From positions 930,001 through 994,000 of the forward strand of contig NC_066579.1 in assembly GCF_024323335.1 (NCBI RefSeq): a DNA stretch of 64,000 bases, in the 5' to 3' direction. The number at the start of each line of letters is the position of its first letter. Position 1 is the first letter of the stretch. The notes under the pieces were generated by a model. It was not told the DNA's origin. It was given only the letters and a program-made list of their open reading frames with translations, and did not search any database. This document shows positions 34,998-45,903 of this stretch, one piece after another. Position numbers and translations under genes: made by a program. This stretch comes from Lathyrus oleraceus (lineage: Eukaryota; Streptophyta; Magnoliopsida; Fabales; Fabaceae).

Positions 34998-37044
34998 GTG
35001 CCTCAAAAGTATTATCAAATTAAATACTATTAATAATATGGGGCCTTATCATTAACACTATTTTTTGTCACCATATTAAAATTAAGTTTCATCCAATTTT
35101 GTTGAAGATATGAAAAATGACACATAAAAAGGCATCTAAGTTAGGATTGATGACAAAAAGAAAGTTAAAGAATCAATGAAAATTGTAACTTGCTTGGGAA
35201 GAAAAATAAAATGAGATTACAAAGTTGAGTAGGGCGGTGGCAATGTTTTTAAAAAAAATAATCTATATTACTATCTTGCTAAGAAAAATTAGTTACAACC
35301 TTGATTAATTTTTATTTTTAATTCTCACTTTTTTTTAAAACATTATGTGGGGACTAGTCAATTGATAATGCTAATATTATTAGATTAGACGTTTTTATTT
35401 GTCATTTCGTATACATATTAAAAAGAAGAATATATTTAATGTGTTTATTTTAAGAAATTTTATTAAAATATTTTTTATTTAAATTAAATAAGTATATGAT
35501 ATTTATCAATACTTTTTTAGTCTTATATTTTTTGTTTGGTTTTAATCATCACAATTATATGTCATTTTGTTTTTGATCTTGCAAAATTAATTTAGATTAA
35601 TCTCTGATATGTGTAGGTAATATTTATTTAAGTCTTTCTGATAATAACATTATAGAACTAAAACTAAAACTAAATATGCTACCTACAAAAGCTATACTAC
35701 AAAAGCTATACAACAAAATAACAATGATTTAAAACTAAATGACATATATTTCTAAGAATTAAAACTAAATAAAAGAAATTATATATTTGTAGAGACTAAA
35801 TCTATATTTATTTATTTTATTTTATTTTATTTTTTATAGATAGATGCATCTCACTCGTACTTTTTATCTTCTATTTTTTCTATTGAATTAAGAGCATTCT
35901 GACATCAAGGGAATAACTAAACATCTCGATTATGTTGGCACTACTAGCTACCCTTGTCCTTTGTCCATAGCTCAAATAAAAATAAAATGAAAATTATGTA
36001 CATGAGACCACTATACCAAAACCCCGAACAAAACGAATAGTAAAAATTACTCTATGAAAAATGGTAATAGGGAAGACATAACTTATCCTTCATAAAGGTA
36101 TTTCGTTAATTAGAATCACCGGTTCTGCAACAAAGATGAAATCTGAACTATAAGAATTCAAATAATTCTTCAAGGATAGATGATGTTAATCACTAATAAG
36201 GTCCAGAAATACGTTAAATACGTAAAAACTTATTAACTTATTTTACAAGCAATCATGGCAAAAAAACCCAATTTACCTATAAAAAGCATTATAACAACTT
36301 TTTGGATTTTTCTAGTATGTAATAATCAAAAACATGTAAAAAGAACTGGAAAATCATAAATCACAGCATAAAGGCCTAGCAAAAACAAAGTCACAACAAA
36401 GTTTCAGCCAAGACGGGCTCGATGAGTTATGACTATTGGCACGCCTAACAAACTTAAGAAGCTAGAATACTTCAATGCTAAGTTACGTCATGGTGAAGGA
36501 AGGGTTGCTTCATTGATCGAGGGATAGCGGTGCTCCCAGTGCCAGAGGGGGAATATGGCCAACTGTAGCCCTAAATAGGAGTTTCTTACCTTAAAAGAAA
36601 AGCAGGCTCGCTGGTCGAAAGGACAACGCGCCCATCGAAACTTTTGTTTCATCAATAATAAATAGGGGTTCCCAATTAAATTTTAGGGGAGTTTCGGTGG
36701 ATTGAGGTAGTATAGAATTGGAGTAAGTTCACATTGGTCTCCAACATGAGAATAAGAGTGGGAGATTTAAGGCAGGAACGTTGCTCAGGTGATATGGCAG
36801 ATAAAATTCAAAGATTATCTTTGTGGGATTATCGAAACAACTACGATGAGTAAGCGTAGCTAAAAATATCTTTGTTGGATATAGATGTAGTCATTATATT
36901 CCAGTACTGAATAGTTCATGGAGTTCTATGTAAGTTTATTCAAGATTTAATATTGATGGATCTTTGTTATTAATACATGATTTAGATTTGCTACCTAAAA
37001 CTTGTTTTCATGGTGTGACTTGACATTCTAAAGGTGTTGGTCAT
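34998..37044. other. Upstream region of gene copy A and remaining unit sequence
   Basis: No gene is recognised. It is collinear with 44786-47401 (with a ~585-bp tandem duplication only in the latter). A less AT-rich block at about 36400-36900 (AAGACGGGCTCGATGAG...GGGGAGTTTCGGTGGATTG) is shared by both copies and may be decayed retroelement coding or LTR sequence; I could not assign it. Confidence 0.6.
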
Positions 37045-39028
37045 TGTCATACCCAAAACTTTGACCCCATTTACTTTATCCATCTCAGTCTTTTAAAACC
37101 ATAGTTTCCATTAGGGTAGGTCTGGTGCATGAGTGCCTTGTGTCACTCTCAGTTCACCTGAGTTATCATCTGATGCCATGTTCCATCTAAGTCATTCATG
37201 AGTAAGTCATATGGTCAACTCGAATGATCTAAAAGTCAAAGGAGGACCATTTTGACCTTTATCCTCTTTTTTAAGTTTACTAGCACATAAAGAGTTTTTT
37301 ATTTTTGTTGCTAATATTACTATTTTTGGTCATTGTGATTATTTAGCAAAATTAGTAATTTTATTATTAAGTATTAAGCATTAAGCATTATTTAGATTAT
37401 TATTAAGTATTATCATTAAATTATTATCTATTATCTATTATTATTATTTATTATTATTGGGTTATTGTTTATTTTTTATTATTAAGATATTATTATTATT
37501 ATTATTTATAATTAATATCGTTATTATTAGTATTTTTAATTATCATTTGAGATTAACTACTATACACTATCAGTGTAAAAAGTTTTACACCGTCGATTCA
37601 TCACCATCATCCGTTTGTATTACTTTATAGATTTTTAAAATAAAAGTCAAACTTCTTTTAATATCCGACGTCTATAATTAACTGACGGTGTAAAATCCTT
37701 TTACACTGTCAGTGTATTTCAATTAAATTCTTATCATTTTTTTAATATTGAGTAGAGTGCCTTTTTATTTTTCTCTTTATAAACTTATCATATTTTTAAT
37801 ATTAAGTAGAGTGCCATTGATTCTCACACCCTCCAGTGTTGCTTAAAGTCCAATATCCCCACTGAATTTGAACCCCCTCCCAATTCTATTTTATTTTCTT
37901 ATTTCTTATTCTATTTATTATTTATTTGTATTTTTAAGTTAGTCATTTAGTGTTTTTTTAATTGTGCTTAGGTGTTAATTAATTTAATTAATTGTTAGCT
38001 AGTTACAAAAACTATCCTTTTTTATTTAATTTAAAACAAAAAATTTTCATTTTAATTTAAATTTTATATTAGTTGGTTAATGATGAAGAATGATGGATAA
38101 TATTTCCCTTTATTTTATAAGTTCAAACAACCAATCATAATCCTTCTTCTTATTCAAATTCTATTTTTAAAAAATATATAAAACATTCCTTTTTATATTC
38201 AAATTAATAAAATAAATAGAAAATAAGATTTTTTTCTCAACTTGTAAATAATTCATATTTGTGCATATCATCAAACTACTTTTATAAGTTAAATTAAATC
38301 AATATTTTTTGCAAATCGAAGGTGGATACACATCCATCATGTCCCTGAGTAATTGATTGGTTAGCGCTCTCTGCATCGATTGATTACTTAGAACCAAAAC
38401 AATTAAAATCAAACATCACTCATCAAACCTTTTATGTGCCCTGGTACACCATTCCAAAAATATTTTTCATAAAAGGATAGTTCAAGTTATTTTCAACATG
38501 AAACAAAAACAAGCGCTTAAGCCTTTATCGTGCGAGCATACAAGCCGAGGTTTTCACGCAAGAATGACTTAACTTATATTATATAAAAGCAACCAACACA
38601 CAATTTTTTTTTGAACTACGATGCTATGATTTTCTCATTGCACAATGAAAATACATAGACACGAAGTTTTGAAACCTTGGCGAGCACAATAATTAAAAAA
38701 CCTTTTTCCATTGTAAATAATTTATTTTTGTAAATACTCGAATAAAAAAAAGAAAAAATAAATAGACCCTTAACAAATAATCAACCTTATAAATTTAGGA
38801 GGTTCCCGTTGAGTATAAAGATGTGAGGGGTGTTAATACCTTCCCCTTGCATAACCGACTCCCAAACCCTATTTTGGTTGCGATGAACATCTTATCCTTT
38901 TATTTCCCTTACAATTTTATTGTCATTTTCCCTTTTCTTAGGAATAAATAGAAAACAGTGTTGACTCCACCAGTCCATCCGCGAGTGTTCTATGTGCTTC
39001 ACGAGATCATATTTTTTTATATGCGACA
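37045..39028 (+). repeat. LTR2 of the compound Tat-type unit
   Basis: It starts TGTCATACCC and ends TATGCGACA, about 1,984 bp including a 182-bp MITE. The primer site is two bases after the end. Compared with LTR3 it lacks about 1.5 kb (between AAACTTAT near 37790 and ATTGATTCTCACACCCTCC near 37814). The sequence before its start has no convincing polypurine tract, the weak point in calling it a normal LTR. It holds no gene. Confidence 0.72.
37549..37730. mobile_element. Mutator-type MITE, 182 bp
   Basis: The 9-bp target duplication TTATCATTT (37540-37548, 37731-37739) and ~46-bp imperfect terminal inverted repeats (outer GAGATTAACT/GAATTTAATT, inner CAGTGTAAAA and TTTTACACCGTC) indicate a Mutator-family miniature element. 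LTR3 shows the empty site at about 47888-47900. Confidence 0.9.
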
Positions 39029-39030
39029 AC

Positions 39031-39048
39031 TGGCGACTCTACTAGGGA
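39031..39048 (+). other. Primer binding site after LTR2
   Basis: TGGCGACTCTACTAGGGA, two bases after GCGACA, in the same arrangement as after LTR1 and LTR3. Confidence 0.75.
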
Positions 39049-39182
39049 ATATCCCTAAAGAGAGTTAAACCTACTATTTAGTTTGAGGGCTGTTTGTTTT
39101 GTTTGTTTATTTTTATTTTTTTTATCTTATTTTTTTGTTTTGCTTTATTTATTGATTTTATTTCTTTATTATTTCATACCTT

Positions 39183-39780
39183 TGTTCTCCCCTAAATCTA
39201 AATCCATGTGTCTCCAAATCACACTACTCAACTGATCATAAAGGTATCAATATTAGTAATGTTCAAATTGTGATGATATCAATTGGATCCTCAATATCAA
39301 TTGTGATGATATCAATTGGATCCTCAATATTAGTAATGGTAATTATAGTTCAAAGGTGTCTTATTGGAAAGGAATCAGATATGGAGTCTGATCTAAATCA
39401 ATGGTATTATATTGATGGAGGAGCTGGATGGATTGGACTTGAATATGTTCAGGAATTCAACATCTCAGGTAAGTCATTCTCCCTTAAGAAACGAGTGTTG
39501 CAAGCTACGGAAAATCTAAGTGATCAATATATTATTGGTAGAGGAACACATGGTATTATGTACAAAGTTATGATTCGTCAAAAAAATTGTGTTGTAAAGA
39601 AGTTTGAATTTGGACGGGACAAGTAAAAGCGGTTAAATATCATGCACAACGAAATTAAACTCCTTGATATCTTTTGACATCGAAAACTAATCTAATCTGG
39701 TGGATACCAGATTGTGTTTATTTGGCTGGTTATATCTTGAAAAGCATCAATGCACATTCAGTTTATGATTGAGATCTGAG
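39183..39780 (+). pseudogene. LRR receptor-like kinase fragment, copy B
   Basis: Same fragment as copy A: CSPLNLNPC end of the ectodomain, transmembrane segment, DLNQWYYIDGG, VLQATENLSDQYIIGRG, GRGTHGIMYK and VVKKFEFGRDK, with a stop at 39624. Homology goes on past the stop (MHNEIKLLDIF) to about 39775. A 33-bp in-frame tandem duplication (39267/39300) repeats 11 residues of the transmembrane segment, absent from copies A and C. It has no kinase C-lobe and no leucine-rich repeats, so it is not functional as a receptor. Confidence 0.85.
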
Positions 39781-40891
39781 TAGAATTCATAAGGAAAAGG
39801 GGGAATTATGTCCCACATTGTTTTTTTTCATAAACAACTTTAGTGTTTATAAAAGTCAACAATGTATTACTCAATGTCTTCTTGGGCAACTTTAAAAGGA
39901 TGTTGCTATGAATTGGGTTTAGGCCCATTAAAGTGGAGGGGGAACACAAAAATCTAAAGACCATCAAAATTAAGGAAGCAGAATCACTAGTTTTGTAATA
40001 GGGGGAACAATTGTTTAAAATGCTCAAACTAAGGGGATCAAAAGTGCATCTAAGCCTTCTTTTTTTACAATAAGAAGTATATGCTAGGGGTTAAGAGATG
40101 GTATGTGAAATGAGAGGGAGATTTTGGAAAGTGAACAACACACTTTAGCTGCTATTGGTTCAATTCTTTATTTTTTTCAATTTCTGTTTGACCCAAAAAA
40201 GAGGTGACGTGGATTGTAAAATTTAGGTCCTCTTCTTTCAGCACTTATTAACTTATATATGCTAGGGTTTTCTATTTTTATTAAATATCGAACATGCCCT
40301 TATTGAGTGAAAATTGTGTAAAAATAGTTACAAATAAATAAAATAAAATAAAATTACATTAATCTAAATAATCAAAATTAACTCGAAACAAAAACACTGA
40401 AAATTCTATTTACTTATTTCAAACATTTTGACAAAAAAATGATAAACGAACTCAAATTGAAAAAAAGTTGGGTGCAAAAATGCTCGAAAAATTAAACAAA
40501 ATACACCAAAATGATGAGCGTGAAATAAACTTCTCTAAAACATACCGATTTTGGTCAAATTTTAAAATTAAAAATGATTGGTTAAAAGGCTCAGACTGGT
40601 CAAAATGCGACTGAAAAAGTAGTTGAAAAAATAAAACGAACACGACATGTTAAACTACACGAATTGTAGATTAATAAAATTGACATTTGCAAGCTCGATT
40701 TTAAAATTTCCGCCGTTAATTTCACGTTCATTTGAGAATCAGTTCAATTGCTTCGCCTATAAATTAAAAAGTTTATTCTGGTCGACATCTTAGGCATTAT
40801 GTGGAATGAAATACATCTTATGCTATATAGATGATGTGAATGTCATGATAAAGGTGTCGATTTATTGAAGGAAGGGCAAAATTGGGGTATG
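39781..40891 (-). repeat. Minus-oriented LTR-like sequence, copy B
   Basis: Counterpart of 25951-27842 without the TRIM. It ends at 40891 in GGGGTATGACA, the inverse of an LTR start. AT-rich; no gene. Confidence 0.5.
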
Positions 40892-41095
40892 ACAGATGAA
40901 TTGTGAGATTATTCAAATATCACCCTTCTCAACTCTGAGTCAATCAGCACATATAACCACTGATTTAACAAAATGACTCCATCCATAGGTTGGGTGAAGC
41001 CTGTATGGTTAACTCTAACTTGTAACTCGACATCCATTAACTGTCATTGGCTTATTCTTCCTCTCATGTCACATTTGATATTCAAGTTACTAACC
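40892..41095 (-). pseudogene. Ty3/gypsy integrase N-terminal fragment, copy B
   Basis: Counterpart of 27843-28045. On the minus strand SELRRVIFE is followed by a stop where copy A has Glu (EEAHNS), and other substitutions have accumulated. It abuts the same LTR start. Confidence 0.65.
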
Positions 41096-41307
41096 AAGAG
41101 AAAATATGTAGAGAAATGAGGTTTCTCTTTAGTTTAAGTTTTATAATACCATTAGAACATATTGATTTGCCCTTGCACATGGACCCTTATTACTAATGAT
41201 CGACACTCACCTCTAATCAAGTGCTTAGAGTTAGGTTAGGACAACTAATTCTTCACCAATTAACCAATTAGACACTAAGTACAATTAGGAAAAGAATATG
41301 GGTGTTA

Positions 41308-41309
41308 TA

Positions 41310-41352
<43 letters not shown>
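41308..41352. repeat. (AAT)n microsatellite, copy B
   Basis: AAT run at the same place as in copy A. Confidence 0.95.
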
Positions 41353-42953
41353 TGAATTAACCAATTTATAAATTATTTACGCGGGTAAGTTTTTACCATA
41401 ATTAAATAAAATGACGATAATAAATTTTTGTCTTCAAAATTAGAATAATTAATTTCTGATGAAATTCATGTGTTTTAATTCATAATATAGAAAAGGAAAA
41501 AACCCATAGCTTCTAGACGACATATCGAACTTCTTATTTATCTAATCTCACTAATTTTAAATTATTGTATATCAAATGCCTAACTCCACTTAACAAAAAT
41601 TAAAATGCACAATATATAATTCCAATGTTTGGTTTTTAATGAAATTCATGAAATCAAAGAATAAGAACACAAATGGGTTTGGATAAATTTATACAAAATA
41701 ATCTCGAGTTACAAGTTTTACCGATCAAAGAACGATTTAGATCGATAGATCAATAAGAAATAATACTTGTGTTATGCTCCACATCAACGAACAATATCGA
41801 TTTTAGTTAAGTTTAGATATTTATATGGATTTTTTAGTATTTGAGATTTTTGATTCAAGTTTTAGTTTCAACTACTTATTTAGATGAACAAAAATTAGAA
41901 TTAGAATTCTTTTTATAGACTAAATCTACGTTTTCAGAAGATAAAAGTTTCAAATTCAAATTTCTTGAAGAGCATATGTTTGGCATGGCATTAGTTACGT
42001 TAAACGTGCATCTAAAGTAACATTTTTATTAAAACACGTTAGTTATGTTAAACGTGCATCTGAAATGATATTTTGGTGAAAAAAAATTGTGCTTTTCAAG
42101 CAAAAGCTACATTCACTTAGTCTGCTTGCACATCCATTTAATTAATTATATATATTATTTTTTTGTTTTATTACTTTCATGACACTCCTTTTTTCTTACC
42201 ATAAAATATAAGTGAAATTAAAGTATAACATCATATTGGTAACTAAAAAATGTAAATAATTTTCCCCCCAAAATAATTGGATCTTTAACTCCCGTTCAGG
42301 ATCCTCAAGGCATTGATTTTGTGGGAATATTAGTTTCGCCTTGCCTAGTATATATACTTTACTATTAAAATTTTCATACAACAAATTAAAAATTTGAGTG
42401 TCTTATGCACCCATCATTACCTTATATTTTTATTTATGTCATTCAATATTAGTTTTTATATTTTTATTTATGAATCATGATGATTTGATTCTTCAGAATA
42501 TTTATATACAATACTTAATTAAGAAGGGTGAAGGGAATATATAATCTAATAATTTTTTTTTAGGGATTTCATGACCCATTAGAATTGATTGATTTTTTAA
42601 AATAATATTAAGTGAATTGCAAAGATACTAATACTATTAACGCTATACTATTTGAACACTTTTTAATTAGAGTATTTAAGTATTGTTTGTATTTATCAAT
42701 AGGTATTTCTGAACAAATCATATAATGAATTATGGAAACTTTCCATGATGGTGATTACTATTATTATTATGATTATCAATATCTCAATATTTTTTATTCA
42801 TAATTCATGTACTACACATAAAGAGAGACAATACTATAATTATGACGTATGTTTAAGGATAAAAGAAATTTGAATAGAGTATATATTCTATTTTTATATT
42901 TGCCATAAATCATAGAAGTCTCATGTACCATTGCATTAATAACCTCTTTTTTC
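41353..42953. other. AT-rich non-coding sequence of the compound unit, copy B
   Basis: No gene. It is collinear with 28304-29676 except for indels; the block near 42398-42755 has no counterpart in copy A. It is the 3' flank of the glycine-rich gene. Confidence 0.7.
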
Positions 42954-43993
42954 TCATTTGCTTCCACCGCCTTCTCCACTTTCATTGTCGTCTCGTCTAC
43001 TTCCACCACCGGATCCATGGCCACTACCTCCACCTCTATAATCTCCTATGTTACCTCTACCACTTTTACCACCATAATCTCCTCCGCTACCAGTTCCTTT
43101 ACCACCACCTGCTCCATCTCCATAATCTCCCCATTTACCACCACCTTCTCCACTTTCTCCACCACCATAATCTCCTCTGCTACCACTTCCACCACGGTAA
43201 TCTCCTATGCTACCACCACCTTTGCCACCACCATAATTTCCTCCACTTTCGTTGCCTTTACCAACACCACTTGCTCCACCACCATAATCTCCTCCAATTC
43301 TATTGCCTTTATCACCACATTCTCTTCCTTTTCCACTTCCACTTCCTCCACTACCATAATCTTTTCCATCACTACCACTTCCACCTTCTTTTTCCCTACC
43401 TTTCCATATGCCACCTCTACTACCTCCTCCTTGACCGACACCGCCACCAATACCACCAAATTCATTATCACCGTACTTTTCGCCTCCTTGTTCCTTGCAG
43501 TTTCCATCATGAATTGGCTCCAAAATCATTTTTCTTCCACCTAAAGTTGCAAAATTTTACAAAATTAACTTAATTAACCAAGATTCACATTACTTATCAA
43601 TCCCATTAAAATAAAACATATAATTTTTTTTACCTTTTTCATGCTTGTAACACCCCTTAAGCTCTTCATAGACGCTTATCTTTGGACCTTCATCAACAAC
43701 ATACATAATTAAGTTACTATAACAACAAAATTTAATCATACACCAAATGCATTCATATGAAGAGTGGTTATAAAAAATCATCATATGGATGTTTTTTCCT
43801 AAAATCTTTTATCAGTTTTATGCACAAATTTAATTCACCTAAATCTTAAACAAAGTTGATAAACAAATAAATTGATGTAGATTTCAAGGTTCATACTTGG
43901 TGGATCAGGATCTGGTTCATCGGCCACCACTGCAGAAATGAGAATCTCACCAGCCAGAAATATGAGAAAAACAAAAGATTTGAAATTCATCAT
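42954..43993 (-). CDS. Glycine-rich secreted protein, three exons, intact copy B
   Basis: Exons are 43993-43897, 43687-43634 and 43540-42954, with GT-AG introns and phase-1 junctions, giving 738 nt (245 residues). Residues 1-24 form a signal peptide (MMNFKSFVFLIFLAG...ISAVVA), so the protein is probably secreted or wall-bound. Then come DEPDPDPP, a short charged domain with one Cys (KISVYEELKGCYKHEKG), a second Cys in DGNCKEQGG, and about 170 residues of glycine-rich repeats (GGDYGGG, GSGSG, GDYRGG types) ending SGEGGGSK. Structural glycine-rich proteins, including nodule-specific ones, look like this; I cannot name the family. The gene is antisense to the flanking LTRs and keeps its introns. 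A hAT-type element sits between its TATA box and start codon. Plus-strand ORFs over exon 3 are shadows. Confidence 0.85.
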
Positions 43994-44059
43994 TGTAAAT
44001 AAATAAACATAAAACACAATGATACTTGAAAAAAGGATGGAAGAAAATGTTCTTACAAC

Positions 44060-44275
44060 TAGGGGCGGAACTACATAGGCAAGTATGTGGGTCATTGCCC
44101 CCACAAACAATTCAAATTTGTACGTATACTAATATAATGTAAGTGGTATTTTGCTTTAAAATTTTCTATTTTCTATTTCATGATGCATGACTTTTAACTA
44201 AGACATTGTTTTTTCTTAAATTAAACCAATATATGTTCGGCAATTTTCACCACAACATTAGGCAAAATTGGGACA

Positions 44276-44331
<56 letters not shown>

Positions 44332-44764
44332 TGAGTTTTCTATAATATCTTATTAATTTATCTTTTTCATACTTCTATTTAATGAAGAAAAGTTTTGTAA
44401 AAAAAATTATAATTCTTTTATATAACAATGGTTATATTTTATAATCCACATGAAAAGTTCAGAAACGATTTATATTAAAAATGAAAGAATATAGGTTATA
44501 ATTAAAATATAATGGATTATTTATAATTGTAAGAGTATAATTGGATTGTATGATGTACAAATATCATACATATATCGAAATACATCTCATTATATAGAGA
44601 TTCTATAAAAATATTTGATTAATAATATAATAAATAAAATAATATTTAAATATAATTGAAGATATACGTAAAAGAATGGTAAAATTATAGTGCATATTAA
44701 TTAAATTTATTTTTAATATTTTATACGTTGCCCCCACTCTAAAATATTTTTGGCTTCGTCCGTG
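44060..44764. mobile_element. hAT-type non-autonomous DNA transposon, 705 bp
   Basis: The 8-bp target duplication is CTTACAAC/CTTATAAC (44052-44059, 44765-44772; one mismatch). The termini are short imperfect inverted repeats: left TAGGGGCGGAACTA, right (inverted) CACGGACGAAGCCA. The interior is AT-rich with an (AT)n run and encodes nothing. Copy A has the empty site (CTTACAACACTC at 34978-34989). The 8-bp duplication and G-rich ends fit the hAT superfamily. Confidence 0.85.
44279..44328. repeat. (AT)n microsatellite inside the hAT-type element
   Basis: About 24 AT units in an uninterrupted run. Confidence 0.95.
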
Positions 44765-44777
44765 CTTATAACACTCT

Positions 44778-44785
44778 TATTTATA
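44778..44785 (-). promoter_or_regulatory. TATA box of glycine-rich gene copy B, displaced
   Basis: TATAAATA on the minus strand. It corresponds to the box 72 bp from the ATG in copy A, but here it lies 785 bp from the start codon because of the hAT-type insertion. Confidence 0.6.
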
Positions 44786-45903
44786 GAGCCTCATGAGTAT
44801 CATCAAATTAAATGCTATTAATAATATGGGGCCTTATCTTTAACACTATTTTTGTCACCATATTAAATTTAAGTTTCATCCAATTTTGTTGAAGAAGATA
44901 TGAAAAAGGACATGTAAAAAGGCATCTAAGTTAAGGTTGATGACAAAATGAAAGTTTAAGAATCCATGAAAATTATAACTTGCTTGGGAAGAAAAATAAA
45001 ATGAGATTACAAAGTTGAGTAGGGCGGTGACAATGTTTTTTTTCGTAAGTCTATCTTATTGCATGGCTAAGAAAAATTAGTTCCAACCTTGGTTAATTTT
45101 TAGTTTTCATTCTCTCTTTTTAAAAAAAAATATTATGTTAGGACTAGTAAATTGATAATGCTAATATTACTATATTAGATGTTTTTATTTGTCATTTTGT
45201 ATACATTTTAAAAAGAAGAATATCTTAATGTGTTTATTTTAAGAAATGTTATAAAAATATTTTTTGTTTAAATTAAATAAGTATATGATATTTATCAATA
45301 TTTTTTTTAGTCTTATAAGATACTTGAAAAAAGGATGGAAGAAAATATTCTTACAACACTCTTTGTTATAGTCCCTCAAAAGTATTATCAAATTAAATGC
45401 TATTAATAATATGGGGCCTTATCATTAACACTATTTTTTGTTACCATATTAAATTTAAGTTTCATCCAACTTTGTTGAAGAAGATATGAAAAATGACACA
45501 TAAAAAGGCATCTAGGTTAGGATTGATGACAAAATGAAAGTTAAAGAATCCATGAAAATTGTAACTTGCTTGGGAAGAAAAATAAAATGAGATTACAAAG
45601 TTGAGTAGTGGGGTGACAATGTTTTTTTTTTAAATTCTATATTACTATCTTGTTAAGAAAAATTAGTTACAACCTTGGTTAATTTTTATTTTTCATTCTC
45701 ACTTTTTTCTTAATATTATGTGAGGACTAGTCAATTGATAATGCTAATATTATTAGATTATATGTTTTTATTTGTCATTTCATATACATATTAAAAAGAA
45801 GAATATATTTAGTGTGTTTATTTTAAGAAATTTTATTAAAATATTTTTTATTTAAATTAAATAAATATATGATATTTATCAATATTTTTTTTAGTCTTAT
45901 ATT

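Larger units (their letters stand above)
44021..45903. repeat. Tandem duplication of the gene copy B upstream region (~585-bp unit)
   Basis: GATACTTGAAAAAAGGATGG starts both unit 1 (44021) and unit 2 (45319). Unit 1 spans to 45318 and contains the hAT-type insertion; without it the unit is about 585 bp. Both units end near TTTTTTTTAGTCTTATA. Copy A has a single unit. In unit 2 the TATA box is altered (TTTGTTATAG). Confidence 0.88.

Noticed and set aside
36400..36900. Possible gene in the conserved less AT-rich block shared with 46740-47200
   Set aside because: Stops in all frames, no recognisable motif, and conservation is explained by unit duplication.
42923..43573. Long plus-strand ORFs rich in His/Tyr/Leu and Thr/Ser/Ile over the glycine-rich gene
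   Set aside because: They are shadows of the GGN-repeat exon on the minus strand; GGT/GGA codons read backwards give these compositions.
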